From Candidatus Melainabacteria bacterium (GTDB lineage: Bacteria > Cyanobacteriota > Vampirovibrionia > Gastranaerophilales > Gastranaerophilaceae), in assembly GCA_003258735.1 (NCBI GenBank), contig QHME01000008.1, positions 1-60,182 of the forward strand: a stretch of DNA of 60,182 nt. Direction: 5' to 3'. The position numbers and the translations under genes were made by a program. The notes under the pieces were generated by a model. That model had not been told where the DNA came from. It saw nothing but the letters and a program-made list of their open reading frames with translations, and searched no databases. This document shows, piece by piece, positions 31,489 to 41,106 of this stretch; positions within the stretch are counted from its first letter, which is position 1; each line of letters opens with the position of its first letter.

Positions 31489-32685
31489 CTATTCAAATTT
31501 CTTTTTATGACCTTGTGAGTCGAAATATGTTCCATCCTTATTCATTTGTTTTACATCTGGCAAAGGTTCATAAGTATGAGTCTGTTCGTTCCATCTATAA
31601 TGCATTTTTTTAGACTCACTATAATAAACATTGTCATTATAAGTTTTTCTTAAACCTATTTTCTTTGCAGCATAATCTTTATTCAGATAAGCTTTTCCTT
31701 CAGAATTTCGAGCCTGAATTCCTGTTTCATTATCCTCACTATCAGTTGTTGTAGAAATTACTGAACCATCAGCAGTTTTAATTTCATAACGTTTTGAACC
31801 ATCATTTCCAACATATTTCAAATTCGGAATTTCTTCAAACTCACCTGTTTCTTCGTTATAAGCCATGTGGACTTTTTTCTTCTCATCGTAATAGATACCA
31901 TCACCCCAAGTGTTGCGATACCCTGCATCTTTAGCCTTTTTATCGATATTAGAACCTTGAGTTTCATCCGCTGAACCGCCGGCAGTTGTTGAACTTCCAG
32001 CTCTTGCAGCTGCACCTTTACCGTATTTTGCAGCCCACGCATCTATTTGCTCTTGTGAATTGTTTTTATTTTCCAATTCACCTTCAAGCTTTACTTCTGC
32101 CCCAACAAGTAAAAATTCAACACCGTTTTTAGCGGTTTTTACAGTGTCAGGGTTATTTTCTTTAAACTTATCCTTAGCCTCTTGAATTTGCTCAGCTGTT
32201 GGATTTTCTATACCTTTAGCCTGCAATGAGCGTTTGATAACTCCTGTAAAACTCTCATCCATTTGGACAGTGTAGGTATATGTTTTATTATCATCCTCTC
32301 CAGATGAGTCTTCTTTTTCAACATCAGTTACTGAAACTTTTTCAGTGTCACTATTTCCTAGTTCTAAGACATGAGAATAGAATGATTTCAAATCATCAGC
32401 TTTAACTTTAGAATTTTCGTCAGCACCTTTATTTAAGTCATTAGCCAAAGCTTCAAACTCTTTATCCGAGATTTCTTTATTGCCACCAGAATCATATTTT
32501 TTAACATTTGCAAGCATTTGCACTAATTCTTTAGAATCTAACTTATCATCTTTTGTTGTATTGTATTTGTCAAAGATGAGATTCATAGCCTTGTTATCTT
32601 CTATTGATTTATCTTTTTTCACTCCGTTTTTCGAAACTTGAGAAAAATCGAAACTTTTACCATTAATTTTAAAATCTTCACTCAT
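31489..32685 (-). CDS. Modular protein: EF-hand-like pair, LysM-like domain, C-terminal tandem repeats
   Basis: 398 residues without signal peptide. Residues about 36-80 hold two EF-hand-like loops: N42-T-T-K-D-D-K-L-D-S-K-E53 (degenerate) and D65-S-G-G-N-K-E-I-S-D-K-E76 (close to consensus). A third possible loop lies near 87-98. Residues about 135-200 resemble LysM (Y-T-Y-T-V-Q-M-D-E-S-F ... N-P-T-A-E-Q-I ... L-V-G-A-E-V-K-L). After a Ser/Gly linker, two related C-terminal units contain Y-R-N-T-W-G-D-G-I-Y-Y-D and L-R-K-T-Y-N-D-N-V-Y-Y-S, each followed by a K-K-x-H motif and an acidic E-E-x-P or Y-E-P-L-P turn. Inference: a calcium-responsive glycan-binding surface or structural protein. 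Export route unclear. Confidence 0.65.
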   Translation of the reverse strand: MSEDFKINGKSFDFSQVSKNGVKKDKSIEDNKAMNLIFDKYNTTKDDKLDSKELVQMLANVKKYDSGGNKEISDKEFEALANDLNKGADENSKVKADDLKSFYSHVLELGNSDTEKVSVTDVEKEDSSGEDDNKTYTYTVQMDESFTGVIKRSLQAKGIENPTAEQIQEAKDKFKENNPDTVKTAKNGVEFLLVGAEVKLEGELENKNNSQEQIDAWAAKYGKGAAARAGSSTTAGGSADETQGSNIDKKAKDAGYRNTWGDGIYYDEKKKVHMAYNEETGEFEEIPNLKYVGNDGSKRYEIKTADGSVISTTTDSEDNETGIQARNSEGKAYLNKDYAAKKIGLRKTYNDNVYYSESKKMHYRWNEQTHTYEPLPDVKQMNKDGTYFDSQGHKKKFE

Positions 32686-32791
32686 TAAAAATCCTCAATT
32701 AGAATAAAGCACACATTGCTTACATATTAATTAAGGATTTACTTTATATAAAATTGATATATCTTTTATCTACCTGTTACATTTATTTACA

Positions 32792-34036
32792 TTAGTTCTT
32801 GGAATTTATTTTGTCTAAAAACTTTGTAAGAGCAATTTTCACATGCGAATAGTTCAAACCACCTTGCATATACGCAACATAAGGAGACCTCATAGGCCCA
32901 TCAGCTGAAAGCTCAATAGTAGATCCCTCAATAAATGTTCCACCTGCCATAATAACTTGATCTTCATAACCAGGAATATATTCAGGTATTGGAGTAACAT
33001 ATCCGTTTATTGGAGATAATGATTGAATTGTTCTGCAAAATTTTTCTAACGGTTCAGGAGCTCCAAATGTAATATTTTGAATAATATCAGTACGTTTTTC
33101 GTTATATTTCGGAGAAGAATCATAACCGATTTCATCAAATATTTTTGATGCTAAAATTGCACCCTTAACGGCATCTGCAACAACCGATGGAGCCATAAAG
33201 AAACCTTGAAACATTAAACGGTGTTGGTTAAACATTGCTCCACCTTCACTACCTATACCGGGAGCTGTTAATCTTGTTGCTGCACGCTCGACTAATAATT
33301 CTTTACCGGCGATATATCCGCCTGCTTCTACAATTCCACCACCCGGATTTTTAATCAAAGAACCTGCCATTAAATCTGCACCAACTTCTGTTGGTTCTTT
33401 TGAATCAACAAATTCGCCATAGCAATTGTCAACAAAACATATACAATTGGGATTTTTAAATTTTACAACTTTACATATCTTTTCAATAGTTTCAATTGTT
33501 AAAGATTTTCGTGTCGAATAACCTTTTGAACGTTGAATTAAAACCATTGTAGTTTTGTCATCAACCATTTTTTCCAAAGTTTCAAAATCAATATCAGTAC
33601 CATTTAATAATGGAACTTCATCATACAAAACACCATTTCCGATTAGAGAGGAACGCCTTGTTTCTTCATCTCCCATTGTCCCTATAACCTCTTGCATTGT
33701 GTCATAAGGAGTTCCTGCAACTGATAACAATTTGTCACCGTATTTCAAATTTCCAAACAAAGCACAAGCCAAAGTATGAGTCCCTGATGCAAAATGAATT
33801 CTTACCAATGCTTTTTCCGTTTTGAAAACCTGAGCAAAAACTTTGTCTAAAACTTCACGTCCCAAATCATCATGTCCATAACCTGAAACAGTGTAAAAAT
33901 GCTCAGGAGCAACCCTGTTATCAATAAAGGCTTGTAAAACTTTTTCCTGATTTGCATCTCTTATTTCATCAATTATTTCAAATTGTTCTCTTAAATCTTT
34001 TTCTGCTTGTTTTATAATTTCTCTATTTGTAGTCAT
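32792..34036 (-). CDS. PLP-dependent methionine gamma-lyase family / 'aluminium resistance' protein (COG4100)
   Basis: 414 residues. It matches the Cys/Met-metabolism-like family annotated as aluminium resistance: H-F-Y-T-V-S-G-Y-G-H-D-D-L-G-R at the N-terminus, H-F-A-S-G-T-H-T-L-A, V-L-I-Q-R-S-K-G-Y-S, F-V-D-N-C-Y-G-E-F, and A-G-S-L-I-K-N-P-G-G-G, in which K229 is the probable PLP Schiff-base lysine. It ends Y-V-A-Y-M-Q-G-G-L-N-Y. It probably acts on a sulfur amino acid; the true substrate is not established for this family. AGGAAAAGG precedes the ATG. Single-gene unit. Confidence 0.88.
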   Translation of the reverse strand: MTTNREIIKQAEKDLREQFEIIDEIRDANQEKVLQAFIDNRVAPEHFYTVSGYGHDDLGREVLDKVFAQVFKTEKALVRIHFASGTHTLACALFGNLKYGDKLLSVAGTPYDTMQEVIGTMGDEETRRSSLIGNGVLYDEVPLLNGTDIDFETLEKMVDDKTTMVLIQRSKGYSTRKSLTIETIEKICKVVKFKNPNCICFVDNCYGEFVDSKEPTEVGADLMAGSLIKNPGGGIVEAGGYIAGKELLVERAATRLTAPGIGSEGGAMFNQHRLMFQGFFMAPSVVADAVKGAILASKIFDEIGYDSSPKYNEKRTDIIQNITFGAPEPLEKFCRTIQSLSPINGYVTPIPEYIPGYEDQVIMAGGTFIEGSTIELSADGPMRSPYVAYMQGGLNYSHVKIALTKFLDKINSKN

Positions 34037-34166
34037 ATACTATTCCTTTTCCTTATATATTCAATAATATTACAAGCAGAATTAAATATAAAGTTCAAAA
34101 ATTTACACACAAAAACCGCCAATATGTATAATTAAAATTCAGATTAAACATATTTAAACTTCTTGT

Positions 34167-34895
34167 ATGAATAAAATTTTACTAAGCATTTTAATATTGT
34201 GTTTTCTGAGTTTGCCAACAATTCCATCTCAATACGGATTGCACACTCCGCAAGAATTTAAAAACAATTTTGAATCTGAGCAAGGAGAGCGAATTTTATT
34301 TATCCTAGATTTTTCAAACAGTATGACAGAACCTCTTGAAGGTTCGCGAAAAGTAGATTTGATGACAAATACAATGAAAGAAATTTTGCCCAAAATACCG
34401 CAAAATGCATGGGTAGGATTGAGAATATATGGGCACAAAATGGGATTTACTCCAATGGAAGCTTGTAGAGCCTCTACACTGATTAGCCCAATTTTGAAAA
34501 ATAATGCACCATATATTGCACAAAATCTACAAAAAGCTAAACCACGTGGAATGACACCAATTACATTTTCATTAAAGCAAGCCATAAAATATGACTTTAT
34601 GGGCTTTTCAGGTAAGAAACATATAATTTTACTGACTGATGGTGGAGAAAATTGCGATGAAAGCCCTTGCACATTTGTAATGAATTTAATCAAAATCAGA
34701 CGAGATATTTCTATTGATGTAATCGCCTTCAACGTTCAAAATGATGAGGATTTGGAGCAACTAAAATGTACCGCACTTGTAACAAGCGGAAAATTTTATA
34801 ACGCACAAACCTCTGCCGAATTACTAAACGGATTTAACAACTCAATTGATGGAGTGAAAAATGTTGAGGCAAAAATTCTTATACCCAAAAACTAA
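34167..34895 (+). CDS. Secreted von Willebrand factor A-domain protein
   Basis: 242 residues. A signal peptide (K-I-L-L-S-I-L-I-L-C-F-L-S-L, cleavage near I-P-S-Q) precedes a VWA domain. The MIDAS is I-L-D-F-S-N-S-M (D48, S50, S52), with a later G-M-T-P-I-T (the Thr ligand) and L-L-T-D-G-G-E-N-C-D. All metal-site elements are present, so it should bind Mg2+/Mn2+ and a protein partner outside the cytoplasm. Two Cys near C-D-E-S-P-C may form a disulfide. It is divergent from the PLP lyase and 75 nt before the Cys-rich peptide gene. Confidence 0.85.
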   Translation: MNKILLSILILCFLSLPTIPSQYGLHTPQEFKNNFESEQGERILFILDFSNSMTEPLEGSRKVDLMTNTMKEILPKIPQNAWVGLRIYGHKMGFTPMEACRASTLISPILKNNAPYIAQNLQKAKPRGMTPITFSLKQAIKYDFMGFSGKKHIILLTDGGENCDESPCTFVMNLIKIRRDISIDVIAFNVQNDEDLEQLKCTALVTSGKFYNAQTSAELLNGFNNSIDGVKNVEAKILIPKN

Positions 34896-34969
34896 AACTG
34901 TCCACATGGCTAATAGAAACAATAGCTAAGCCATGTTTCTATATACGTGATTAGAAAAGGGATAAAAAT

Positions 34970-35173
34970 ATGAAAAGATTTTTAGCATTATCAATTTTAG
35001 CACTTGTTATCAGCACAGGTATCAGCTACGTTGCAGTTTCTCAAAACGTAATACCACAAACAGTAGAAAGAAGTGGTTGCTGCTCACATCACGGTGGAGT
35101 TGCATATTGTGGGAAAAATGGATATTATATTTGCAGAGACGGCAGTCAAAGCCCAAGCTGTCGATGCAGATAA
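34970..35173 (+). CDS. Small secreted cysteine-rich protein
   Basis: 67 residues. A signal peptide (F-L-A-L-S-I-L-A-L-V-I-S-T) leads to a mature part of about 40 residues with six Cys, in the order S-G-C-C-S-H-H-G-G-V ... Y-C-G-K-N-G ... I-C-R-D-G-S-Q-S-P-S-C-R-C. The C-C-S-x-H-G-G-V core is one I have seen in small exported proteins of several phyla; function is not established. Disulfides or metal binding through Cys/His are both plausible. AAAGGG precedes the start. Confidence 0.75.
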   Translation: MKRFLALSILALVISTGISYVAVSQNVIPQTVERSGCCSHHGGVAYCGKNGYYICRDGSQSPSCRCR

Positions 35174-35203
35174 AAATGTTGAGGCGATAATACGCTCAAT
35201 TAT

Positions 35204-35270
35204 GTCATTCTGTAAGGATTAAAAATCTTGCCAACTTGTTTGGCTTAGATTTTATCCTATTCAGAATCTC
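35204..35270. repeat. Full 67-bp copy of the GTCATTCTG ... TTCAGAATCTC repeat
   Basis: It begins GTCATTCTGTAAGGATTAAA and ends TTCAGAATCTC. It shares both ends, the inner arms AGGATTAAAAATC and GATTTTATCCT, and the flank TCTAA-AATACAAAAT with 1693-1757. Confidence 0.8.
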
Positions 35271-35287
35271 TAACAATACAAAATTTA

Positions 35288-35465
35288 CAGGTGGGCTGGT
35301 GAGCCCACCCTACATACTCCTTCGCAATGACGTTACATATTTTTAATATCGTCATTGCGAGCGATAGCGAAGCAATCCAGCTTTCTTTTAGATAAATTTT
35401 ATTCGGGACTGTAGTGGAAACAAGTTGTAAAGTGATAAAGTAGGGTGGGCTCACTAGCCCACCTG
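35288..35465. mobile_element. 178-bp MITE-like element with 26-bp terminal inverted repeats
   Basis: The left end (35288-35313) and right end (35440-35465) are reverse complements at 25 of 26 positions; each end begins CAGGTGGGCT. Each end is itself a hairpin. Inside lies a second inverted repeat, TCGCAATGAC (35322-35331) and GTCATTGCGA (35351-35360), followed by GCGATAGCGAAGCAATCC. No coding capacity and no clear target duplication. It could be a non-autonomous transposon or nested REP-like elements. Confidence 0.65.
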
Positions 35466-35537
35466 AAAACTAGAATACACTAAAACTCAGGGTAACAATA
35501 TTATACACATGAGATTAATTTAGCCTCACAGTCCGCT

Positions 35538-36560
35538 CTACATACCTAAATTCTTATCAAACTTCATAAAATCAATAATTTCCAAAATTGAATTGATTTG
35601 TTTGTATATAGTATAATATTGCTCTGCATCAAATAAACTTCTTTTTGTATCAACCTCAAAGAAATCATTTCCTTTTGGCACAAACAGATAAACAAAACCC
35701 CCAACAAACGCCACAGCCACAGCATCATCTTTTGCATCACCAATCGTATAATCAGCAAGCGATAAAGCTGATGATACTTGATTTGTAGAATCAAGTCCTC
35801 CGCCCACGGTTGCAACAGCATATTTAAAATTATCACCAAGCTTGCACAGTCTATCCATAAAACCTGTAGTCAATAGATATCTTGCCTCAATTTGGTCAGT
35901 TGAATAGACTTTATGATTACGCATAAATGCAATCGATTCTAATAACACCTCTTGAAATAACTTGTTCGGTTTTCTACATTTGCCAGAGATACCAACAAAA
36001 GTTTGACTAGTAAAATTCTTTTTCATTTGAATTTTTATAATCAAACCACTAAAATCATAAACTCGCTCCAGACGAGCTTTCCCACTATAACTAGATCTGC
36101 GAGATTCAATGTGATATAACCCACATTCGTTTATTAAAAAATTACAACCTTTATATAAACCAATAATTACGTCATCATCTGTTTTTCCTTCTGAAGATGG
36201 AAAAAGTCCCCAAGCTTTAATATCACCATAAGGAATTGCATTTTTAGAATCTGAAAAATATAAATTTCCAAAAAGTAACAATATTTTAGAAGTTATTTCT
36301 TTTTTAAAAGATTTGTGAAACTGATCTTCCAAAAACCAAACATAAAGAAATGGTATTAAGATAAGTACAAGCAGAATACAGCCCAAGAAATTGTCTTTGG
36401 CTAACAAATATCCGCAAAACATTATGGTTATAAAACCAAATGCTACCGCAGCAGCCTTCTTGAACTCAAGACTTACACGTTTCTTTTCATACGGAGCAAC
36501 AATCGGCTTTATTTTTTGTTCATAAAAATCATTAAATTCTTGTTGATATAACCCAACCAT
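35538..36560 (-). CDS. DUF3137-family membrane protein
   Basis: 340 residues. N-terminal cytoplasmic helix (Y-Q-Q-E-F-N-D-F-Y-E-Q-K-I-K-P-I), two adjacent membrane helices (about 31-53 and 57-73), then a large soluble domain with L-F-P-S-S-E-G-K-T-D-D-D-V-I-I-G, a F-S-G-L-I-I-K-I strand and a C-terminal F-V-x-K-x-x-D-F-F-E-V-D segment. The order fits DUF3137, whose function is unknown. It lies 38 nt downstream of the SNF2 gene on the same strand and may be co-transcribed with it. No catalytic motif seen. Confidence 0.7.
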   Translation of the reverse strand: MVGLYQQEFNDFYEQKIKPIVAPYEKKRVSLEFKKAAAVAFGFITIMFCGYLLAKDNFLGCILLVLILIPFLYVWFLEDQFHKSFKKEITSKILLLFGNLYFSDSKNAIPYGDIKAWGLFPSSEGKTDDDVIIGLYKGCNFLINECGLYHIESRRSSYSGKARLERVYDFSGLIIKIQMKKNFTSQTFVGISGKCRKPNKLFQEVLLESIAFMRNHKVYSTDQIEARYLLTTGFMDRLCKLGDNFKYAVATVGGGLDSTNQVSSALSLADYTIGDAKDDAVAVAFVGGFVYLFVPKGNDFFEVDTKRSLFDAEQYYTIYKQINSILEIIDFMKFDKNLGM

Positions 36561-36598
36561 AATAACTCCTCTAAAATTTCAGTAATACTTGCACTGTG

Positions 36599-39500
36599 CT
36601 AATCAACAGAGAAAATTTCTCTAATATCATCCATAGTAAGTGATTTTGTAATATTTCTATCAACAGAAATTACGCTATCAACAAGGTTACGTTTAATTGT
36701 TTTAAGTTTTTGAATTTTCTCTTCAACCGTATTTTTAGTAATAAGTCTATAAACAAATACCTTTTTGGTCTGTCCGATACGATACGCACGGTCTGTAGCT
36801 TGATCTTCAACAGCCGGATTCCACCATGGGTCATAGTGGATTACATAATCTGCACCGGTCAAGTTCAAGCCAGTACCACCGGCTTTCAAACTGATTAAGA
36901 AAATCGGTATTGTAGGGTCAGAATTGAATCTTTCAACTGCACCTTGACGGTCTTTTGTTTTACCTGTCAAGTATTCATACTTAATACCTGATTTTTCAAG
37001 CCATACTTTGATAATATCCAACATATCAACAAATTGACTGAACAACAAAATTCTATGTTTTTCTGCAATAATCTCTTCCAACATTGATTTAAGTTTTTCA
37101 AACTTACCTGATGAAATAACATTTTTAACATTATTTTTGTCATACAACCTTGGATGACAACAGATTTGACGCATTCTAAGAAGAGCTGAGAAAATAGACA
37201 ATCTACTCTTTTCAAGTCCGTTTTGCTCAATAGATTTGAATAATTCTTCTTTTGTACTATCAAGAACTTGCAAGTAAAAGTCTCTTTGGTCATCTGTCAA
37301 TTCACAGTATGCAATATTTTCAACCTTATCCGGCAAATCTTTTGCTACATCTCGTTTCATACGACGCAAGATGAATGGATAAATTTGCAATTTCAAGCGT
37401 TTTTCAACAATTTTATCCTGACGTTCCATAATAGGATTAACATATCTCGAATTAAAATCAGCCATCGAAAACAAAAATCCAGGCATTAAGAAATCAAATA
37501 CTGACCATAATTCCTCAAGTTTATTTTCAATCGGAGTACCTGAAAGAGCCAATTTGTGCTGAGAGTTCAATTGCTTAACCGCTTGTGCTGTTTGGGATGT
37601 AGCGTTTTTGATATTTTGAGATTCATCCAAAATTATATAACGGAAATTAACATCTTTTAATTTCGCAATATCACGTCTAACCAAAGCATAACTTGTAATT
37701 ACAACGTCATATTCAGGAATTTTCTTAAAGAATTGCTTTCTTTCTCCACCCTGCAACTTCAAACAAGATAAAGTCGGAGCAAATTTTTGGATTTCAGATT
37801 CCCAGTTAAACACAACCGTTGTAGGAGCAATAACAAGGGTTGGCATCGGTCCATCTTCCTCTTTCGCCTTTTGCAAAACCGTCAAAGCCTGCAAAGTTTT
37901 ACCAAGCCCCATATCATCAGCCAAAATCCCATTCAATCCATATTTATACATGAACCACAACCAGCCAAAACCTTTCATCTGGTATTCACGGAACTCAGCA
38001 TTTATACCTTTTGGCAAAGTAAGTTCTTCAACGGTTGAAAAAGTAGACATTTGTTCCCAGAAAGTTTTAAATCTTTCGCTCAAAATAAGTTCTACACCAA
38101 GGTTTTTCAATTCGTTGATTAACCCAGCACGATACGTTTTGACGGTAAATCTGTTATCAGGATTTCTATAAACATCAAATGAGTTAAACGACCTCATCAT
38201 TGAATAAATATTTTGAGCTGGATATTCAACAAAACCCAAGCTCCTTATACGTGCGTATTTTTCACCGCTTTGAATTGTTTCATAAATTTCATCAAAGTTG
38301 ATAATTTCATCTCCGGCTTGACCGTAAATATTTATATCAAAACTGTCAGGTTGTTCATCTGAAAAGTCAATTTTTGCGCACAATTTGAAAGGTTGATCCA
38401 TCAATTTAAAAAACGACATATCATCTTTTTCTTCAAATCTCCAACCTTCACCGGCTTGTTTCAAATAATAGTTGTAAAAATCAATTGCATTTTCTTTTTC
38501 CAATGCCAAATTATTTGTCTGCATAGGCACAAATCTACAAGCCAAAAGCATTGCATACGCTTCATTTTCATGTTTAGGATTTCTTTTTACCCAATAAATT
38601 AAATCTTCATCAGACTTTTTAACCGTAATATATTGAGTTTTATCAGTATTAGATTTTGAATACGGAACTCTGACACCATCATACTCAAAGTCTAATGATG
38701 CTTTTAAACTCTGGTCATAATCTATACCCATTGTTACAACATTGACCGGCGGTCTTTGTTCAAGCATCAATTTTGAAATTTTTTCATCTACAACAACATC
38801 CATCACAGCTTGAAGTTTTGGCAAATCTTCATAGATAAATTTTCCACCTTCAGAGTCTTTCAAATCCGTAAAAGATGATTTTGTAATATTTTGCGGAATA
38901 TTTTGAATCGCAACATTTGTAGGGAAAATTATGTTTTTATATCTGCCCCATTTCAAATGTCTTGAAAAATATCGAACTTCCTCAAACGGATAAACATCGT
39001 CCTTATCAGGTCTTTGCCATTCCAAAGACAAAAGCAAAGTTCCTGCAGTATTTGAAGTATTTACATAAAGAACCAATTTCCATTCTTTATCAGTAAATTT
39101 CAAACGCTCTTTTGTTTTTTCATCCAAGACTTCATCCGCTCTTGACAACAAGTTAAACATAGGTCCGAATTTTGAAATCGGAATATCATACCAACCGGCT
39201 TTTTTATCTTGCCTTGAAATTTTCAAAAGTTGTTGAAAAATCATGATTTCAACCTTTTGAGAATCATTTAATTCAAAATTCGCATCTTGTTTTTGAGCTT
39301 CAATTACGGCACGCAAAATCGGTTCAATTTGTCTTACGATTTTGCCGGTTTCTCTTGAACGCACTAAAACTGAGAAGAAATTAGCTTTTCTTTTCGGATT
39401 AAAATGAAAAATATAACTGCCTGTAGGTTCAGTTGTCAATGCAGTATTTTCATCAGGAAAATCAAATTCCATACCAAATTTTGTTTCAAGCCAATCTTCA

Positions 39501-39781
39501 TAAGCATGCTCATCAATAGCTTTTAGCGCAACCGCAACAGCATGCTTACACCACTCTTCTTTCAATGGACAATTACATCTTGCTTCAACTTTATTTTTTT
39601 TGAAAATTAAATCTGTATTATAATGATCCTGAAAATTTCCTTTTACTTTACCCATATAAAAATTCTTTTCAGGATAATTATCAAAAACCATATCTTTTGT
39701 ATGGTACTCATAACCTCGACGCCAACTACCAGCGCTTGCGTTATCTTTTATATACTTGTAATTAAATTCCGTTGGACTCAT
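36599..39781 (-). CDS. SWIM-domain SNF2/Rad54-family DNA translocase
   Basis: 1060 residues. An N-terminal SWIM zinc finger (C69, C71, C78, H80) is followed by a long bacterial SNF2-associated region (about 100-590). The SNF2 motor contains D-D-M-G-L-G-K-T (about 622-629), D-E-S-Q (motif II, about 715), L-S-G-T-P-I-E-N and, in the C-lobe, S-L-K-A-G-G-T-G-L-N-L and D-R-A-Y-R-I-G-Q. All ATPase motifs are intact. Bacterial SNF2 proteins remodel protein-DNA or RNAP complexes (RapA-like) or act in repair. No defence-type neighbours are present, so a housekeeping role is likelier. No clear ribosome site precedes the start. Confidence 0.93.
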   Translation of the reverse strand: MSPTEFNYKYIKDNASAGSWRRGYEYHTKDMVFDNYPEKNFYMGKVKGNFQDHYNTDLIFKKNKVEARCNCPLKEEWCKHAVAVALKAIDEHAYEDWLETKFGMEFDFPDENTALTTEPTGSYIFHFNPKRKANFFSVLVRSRETGKIVRQIEPILRAVIEAQKQDANFELNDSQKVEIMIFQQLLKISRQDKKAGWYDIPISKFGPMFNLLSRADEVLDEKTKERLKFTDKEWKLVLYVNTSNTAGTLLLSLEWQRPDKDDVYPFEEVRYFSRHLKWGRYKNIIFPTNVAIQNIPQNITKSSFTDLKDSEGGKFIYEDLPKLQAVMDVVVDEKISKLMLEQRPPVNVVTMGIDYDQSLKASLDFEYDGVRVPYSKSNTDKTQYITVKKSDEDLIYWVKRNPKHENEAYAMLLACRFVPMQTNNLALEKENAIDFYNYYLKQAGEGWRFEEKDDMSFFKLMDQPFKLCAKIDFSDEQPDSFDINIYGQAGDEIINFDEIYETIQSGEKYARIRSLGFVEYPAQNIYSMMRSFNSFDVYRNPDNRFTVKTYRAGLINELKNLGVELILSERFKTFWEQMSTFSTVEELTLPKGINAEFREYQMKGFGWLWFMYKYGLNGILADDMGLGKTLQALTVLQKAKEEDGPMPTLVIAPTTVVFNWESEIQKFAPTLSCLKLQGGERKQFFKKIPEYDVVITSYALVRRDIAKLKDVNFRYIILDESQNIKNATSQTAQAVKQLNSQHKLALSGTPIENKLEELWSVFDFLMPGFLFSMADFNSRYVNPIMERQDKIVEKRLKLQIYPFILRRMKRDVAKDLPDKVENIAYCELTDDQRDFYLQVLDSTKEELFKSIEQNGLEKSRLSIFSALLRMRQICCHPRLYDKNNVKNVISSGKFEKLKSMLEEIIAEKHRILLFSQFVDMLDIIKVWLEKSGIKYEYLTGKTKDRQGAVERFNSDPTIPIFLISLKAGGTGLNLTGADYVIHYDPWWNPAVEDQATDRAYRIGQTKKVFVYRLITKNTVEEKIQKLKTIKRNLVDSVISVDRNITKSLTMDDIREIFSVD

Positions 39782-40036
39782 CTAAAGGAGTTAATCTCTT
39801 TCTTTTATCAAGGGAACAACATCCATTACGAACAACTATTCGTAAACCCTCAATCTACACAAAAATTATACATGACAAAAAACAAAAAGGCAAGTAAATT
39901 TTCTAACTCTGGAGTAAAAAAACAGACTATATTTGAAATTTAACAAACATCTTATTCACAAAACTTTACATTAAAGCAAAAAACATGTAAATAAATACTT
40001 TTATATAATAGGTAGAAATTAGGGAAGTTACGTATT

Positions 40037-41104
40037 ATGCAAGTCTCAAATCAAAGTAATATTCAACCACAAAGTAATATAGCAGGTGCAACAAATCCGA
40101 TAAATAATCAAACTCAACAAGTACAAACTCCTGTTCAAGTTCAACAACCAACGATACAACAGTATCCGCAAGGTTATTTGCCACCTCAAAATATGTATTA
40201 CCCACAATATCCACAACCGCAAGCTACACCTCCAACAGCCTCTGCTGTTAATATTCAAATTATGAATCCGACAGTTGGCGGAGCAGGCGGAGTTGGTGCT
40301 GGCAGTTATGCTCAAAATGGTTGTAATTGTGGAATACCTTGCTATCCTTCAGGATATTACACCGGAACAGTAGGTGCTGATGGAAGACTTTACCCAAACT
40401 ACAACCCTAATGCGCAAGCTCAGGCAGGTACAACAAATGCCCCAACACCACAAGCTGGTGGTGGCAGTAATGTTAATAATGGAGAACAAAACGGTAACGT
40501 AAACAACGGTACAAATAACGGAACAATTGGTAATAATAACAACAACACAACGACTACCAATAACACAACAACAAACAACAATAATACAACCACAAATGGT
40601 GAAAACAAAGCCGAAAATGGCGACAAGGCAAATTCTGCAAACAATGACGGAGATAAAAAGAAAACCGAAAAAAGAAAAATTGTGGAATTGACTGACGATT
40701 ATATAAGAAATCTTGAAAGTTATTTAAACAGCCAAGAAAAAGAAGTTCGATTAAATGCTGCAAAAGAAGTTTATGCAAGACTGGCTGAAGATGAATCAAG
40801 ACATGATGATAAAGCTTTGACAGCATTAATTAACAAGATGTTGCAAGACCCATCAGAAGAAATCAGATTAATTGCATTGTCAGCTCTTGAAGGAAGAATA
40901 GTTACAGGTGATGATTACACAGTTGGAGTGCTTCAAAAAATGCAACAAAAATCTGACGGATACGGACAAGACGCGGTAGATGCAAGCAATATTCTATTAA
41001 AAATGTCAGGAAAACAAGTTGAAAAAGAATTTGAAGTAAAAGATAATCAAAAGAAAGAATCTTCTAATAAAGAAGGACAAAAACAAGAAAGTAAAAAGGC
41101 ATAA
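40037..41104 (+). CDS. Asn/Gln/Thr-rich low-complexity protein with C-terminal HEAT-like repeats
   Basis: 355 residues. Residues 1-215 are disordered: Q/P/Y-rich at first (Q-Y-P-Q-G-Y-L-P-P-Q-N-M-Y-Y), then a glycine/cysteine patch (N-G-C-N-C-G-I-P-C-Y), then a long run of Asn and Thr with Gly (about 140-195). Residues about 225-330 form two or three HEAT-type helical pairs (L-N-S-Q-E-K-E-V-R-L-N-A-A-K-E-V-Y-A-R-L; D-P-S-E-E-I-R-L-I-A-L-S-A-L-E-G-R). A Lys/Glu tail follows. No signal peptide. It is immediately followed (2 nt) by a membrane-protein gene, with which it probably acts. Function unknown. Confidence 0.7.
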   Translation: MQVSNQSNIQPQSNIAGATNPINNQTQQVQTPVQVQQPTIQQYPQGYLPPQNMYYPQYPQPQATPPTASAVNIQIMNPTVGGAGGVGAGSYAQNGCNCGIPCYPSGYYTGTVGADGRLYPNYNPNAQAQAGTTNAPTPQAGGGSNVNNGEQNGNVNNGTNNGTIGNNNNNTTTTNNTTTNNNNTTTNGENKAENGDKANSANNDGDKKKTEKRKIVELTDDYIRNLESYLNSQEKEVRLNAAKEVYARLAEDESRHDDKALTALINKMLQDPSEEIRLIALSALEGRIVTGDDYTVGVLQKMQQKSDGYGQDAVDASNILLKMSGKQVEKEFEVKDNQKKESSNKEGQKQESKKA

Positions 41105-41106
41105 TT

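Noticed and set aside
36599..39781. SNF2 helicase as part of a phage-defence island
   Set aside because: Neighbours (DUF3137, HEAT protein) are not known defence genes and no integrase, nuclease or methylase is near.
40420..40826. Minus-strand frames rich in Val/Leu opposite the Asn-rich gene
   Set aside because: They are the antisense of Asn/Thr codon runs; no start signals.
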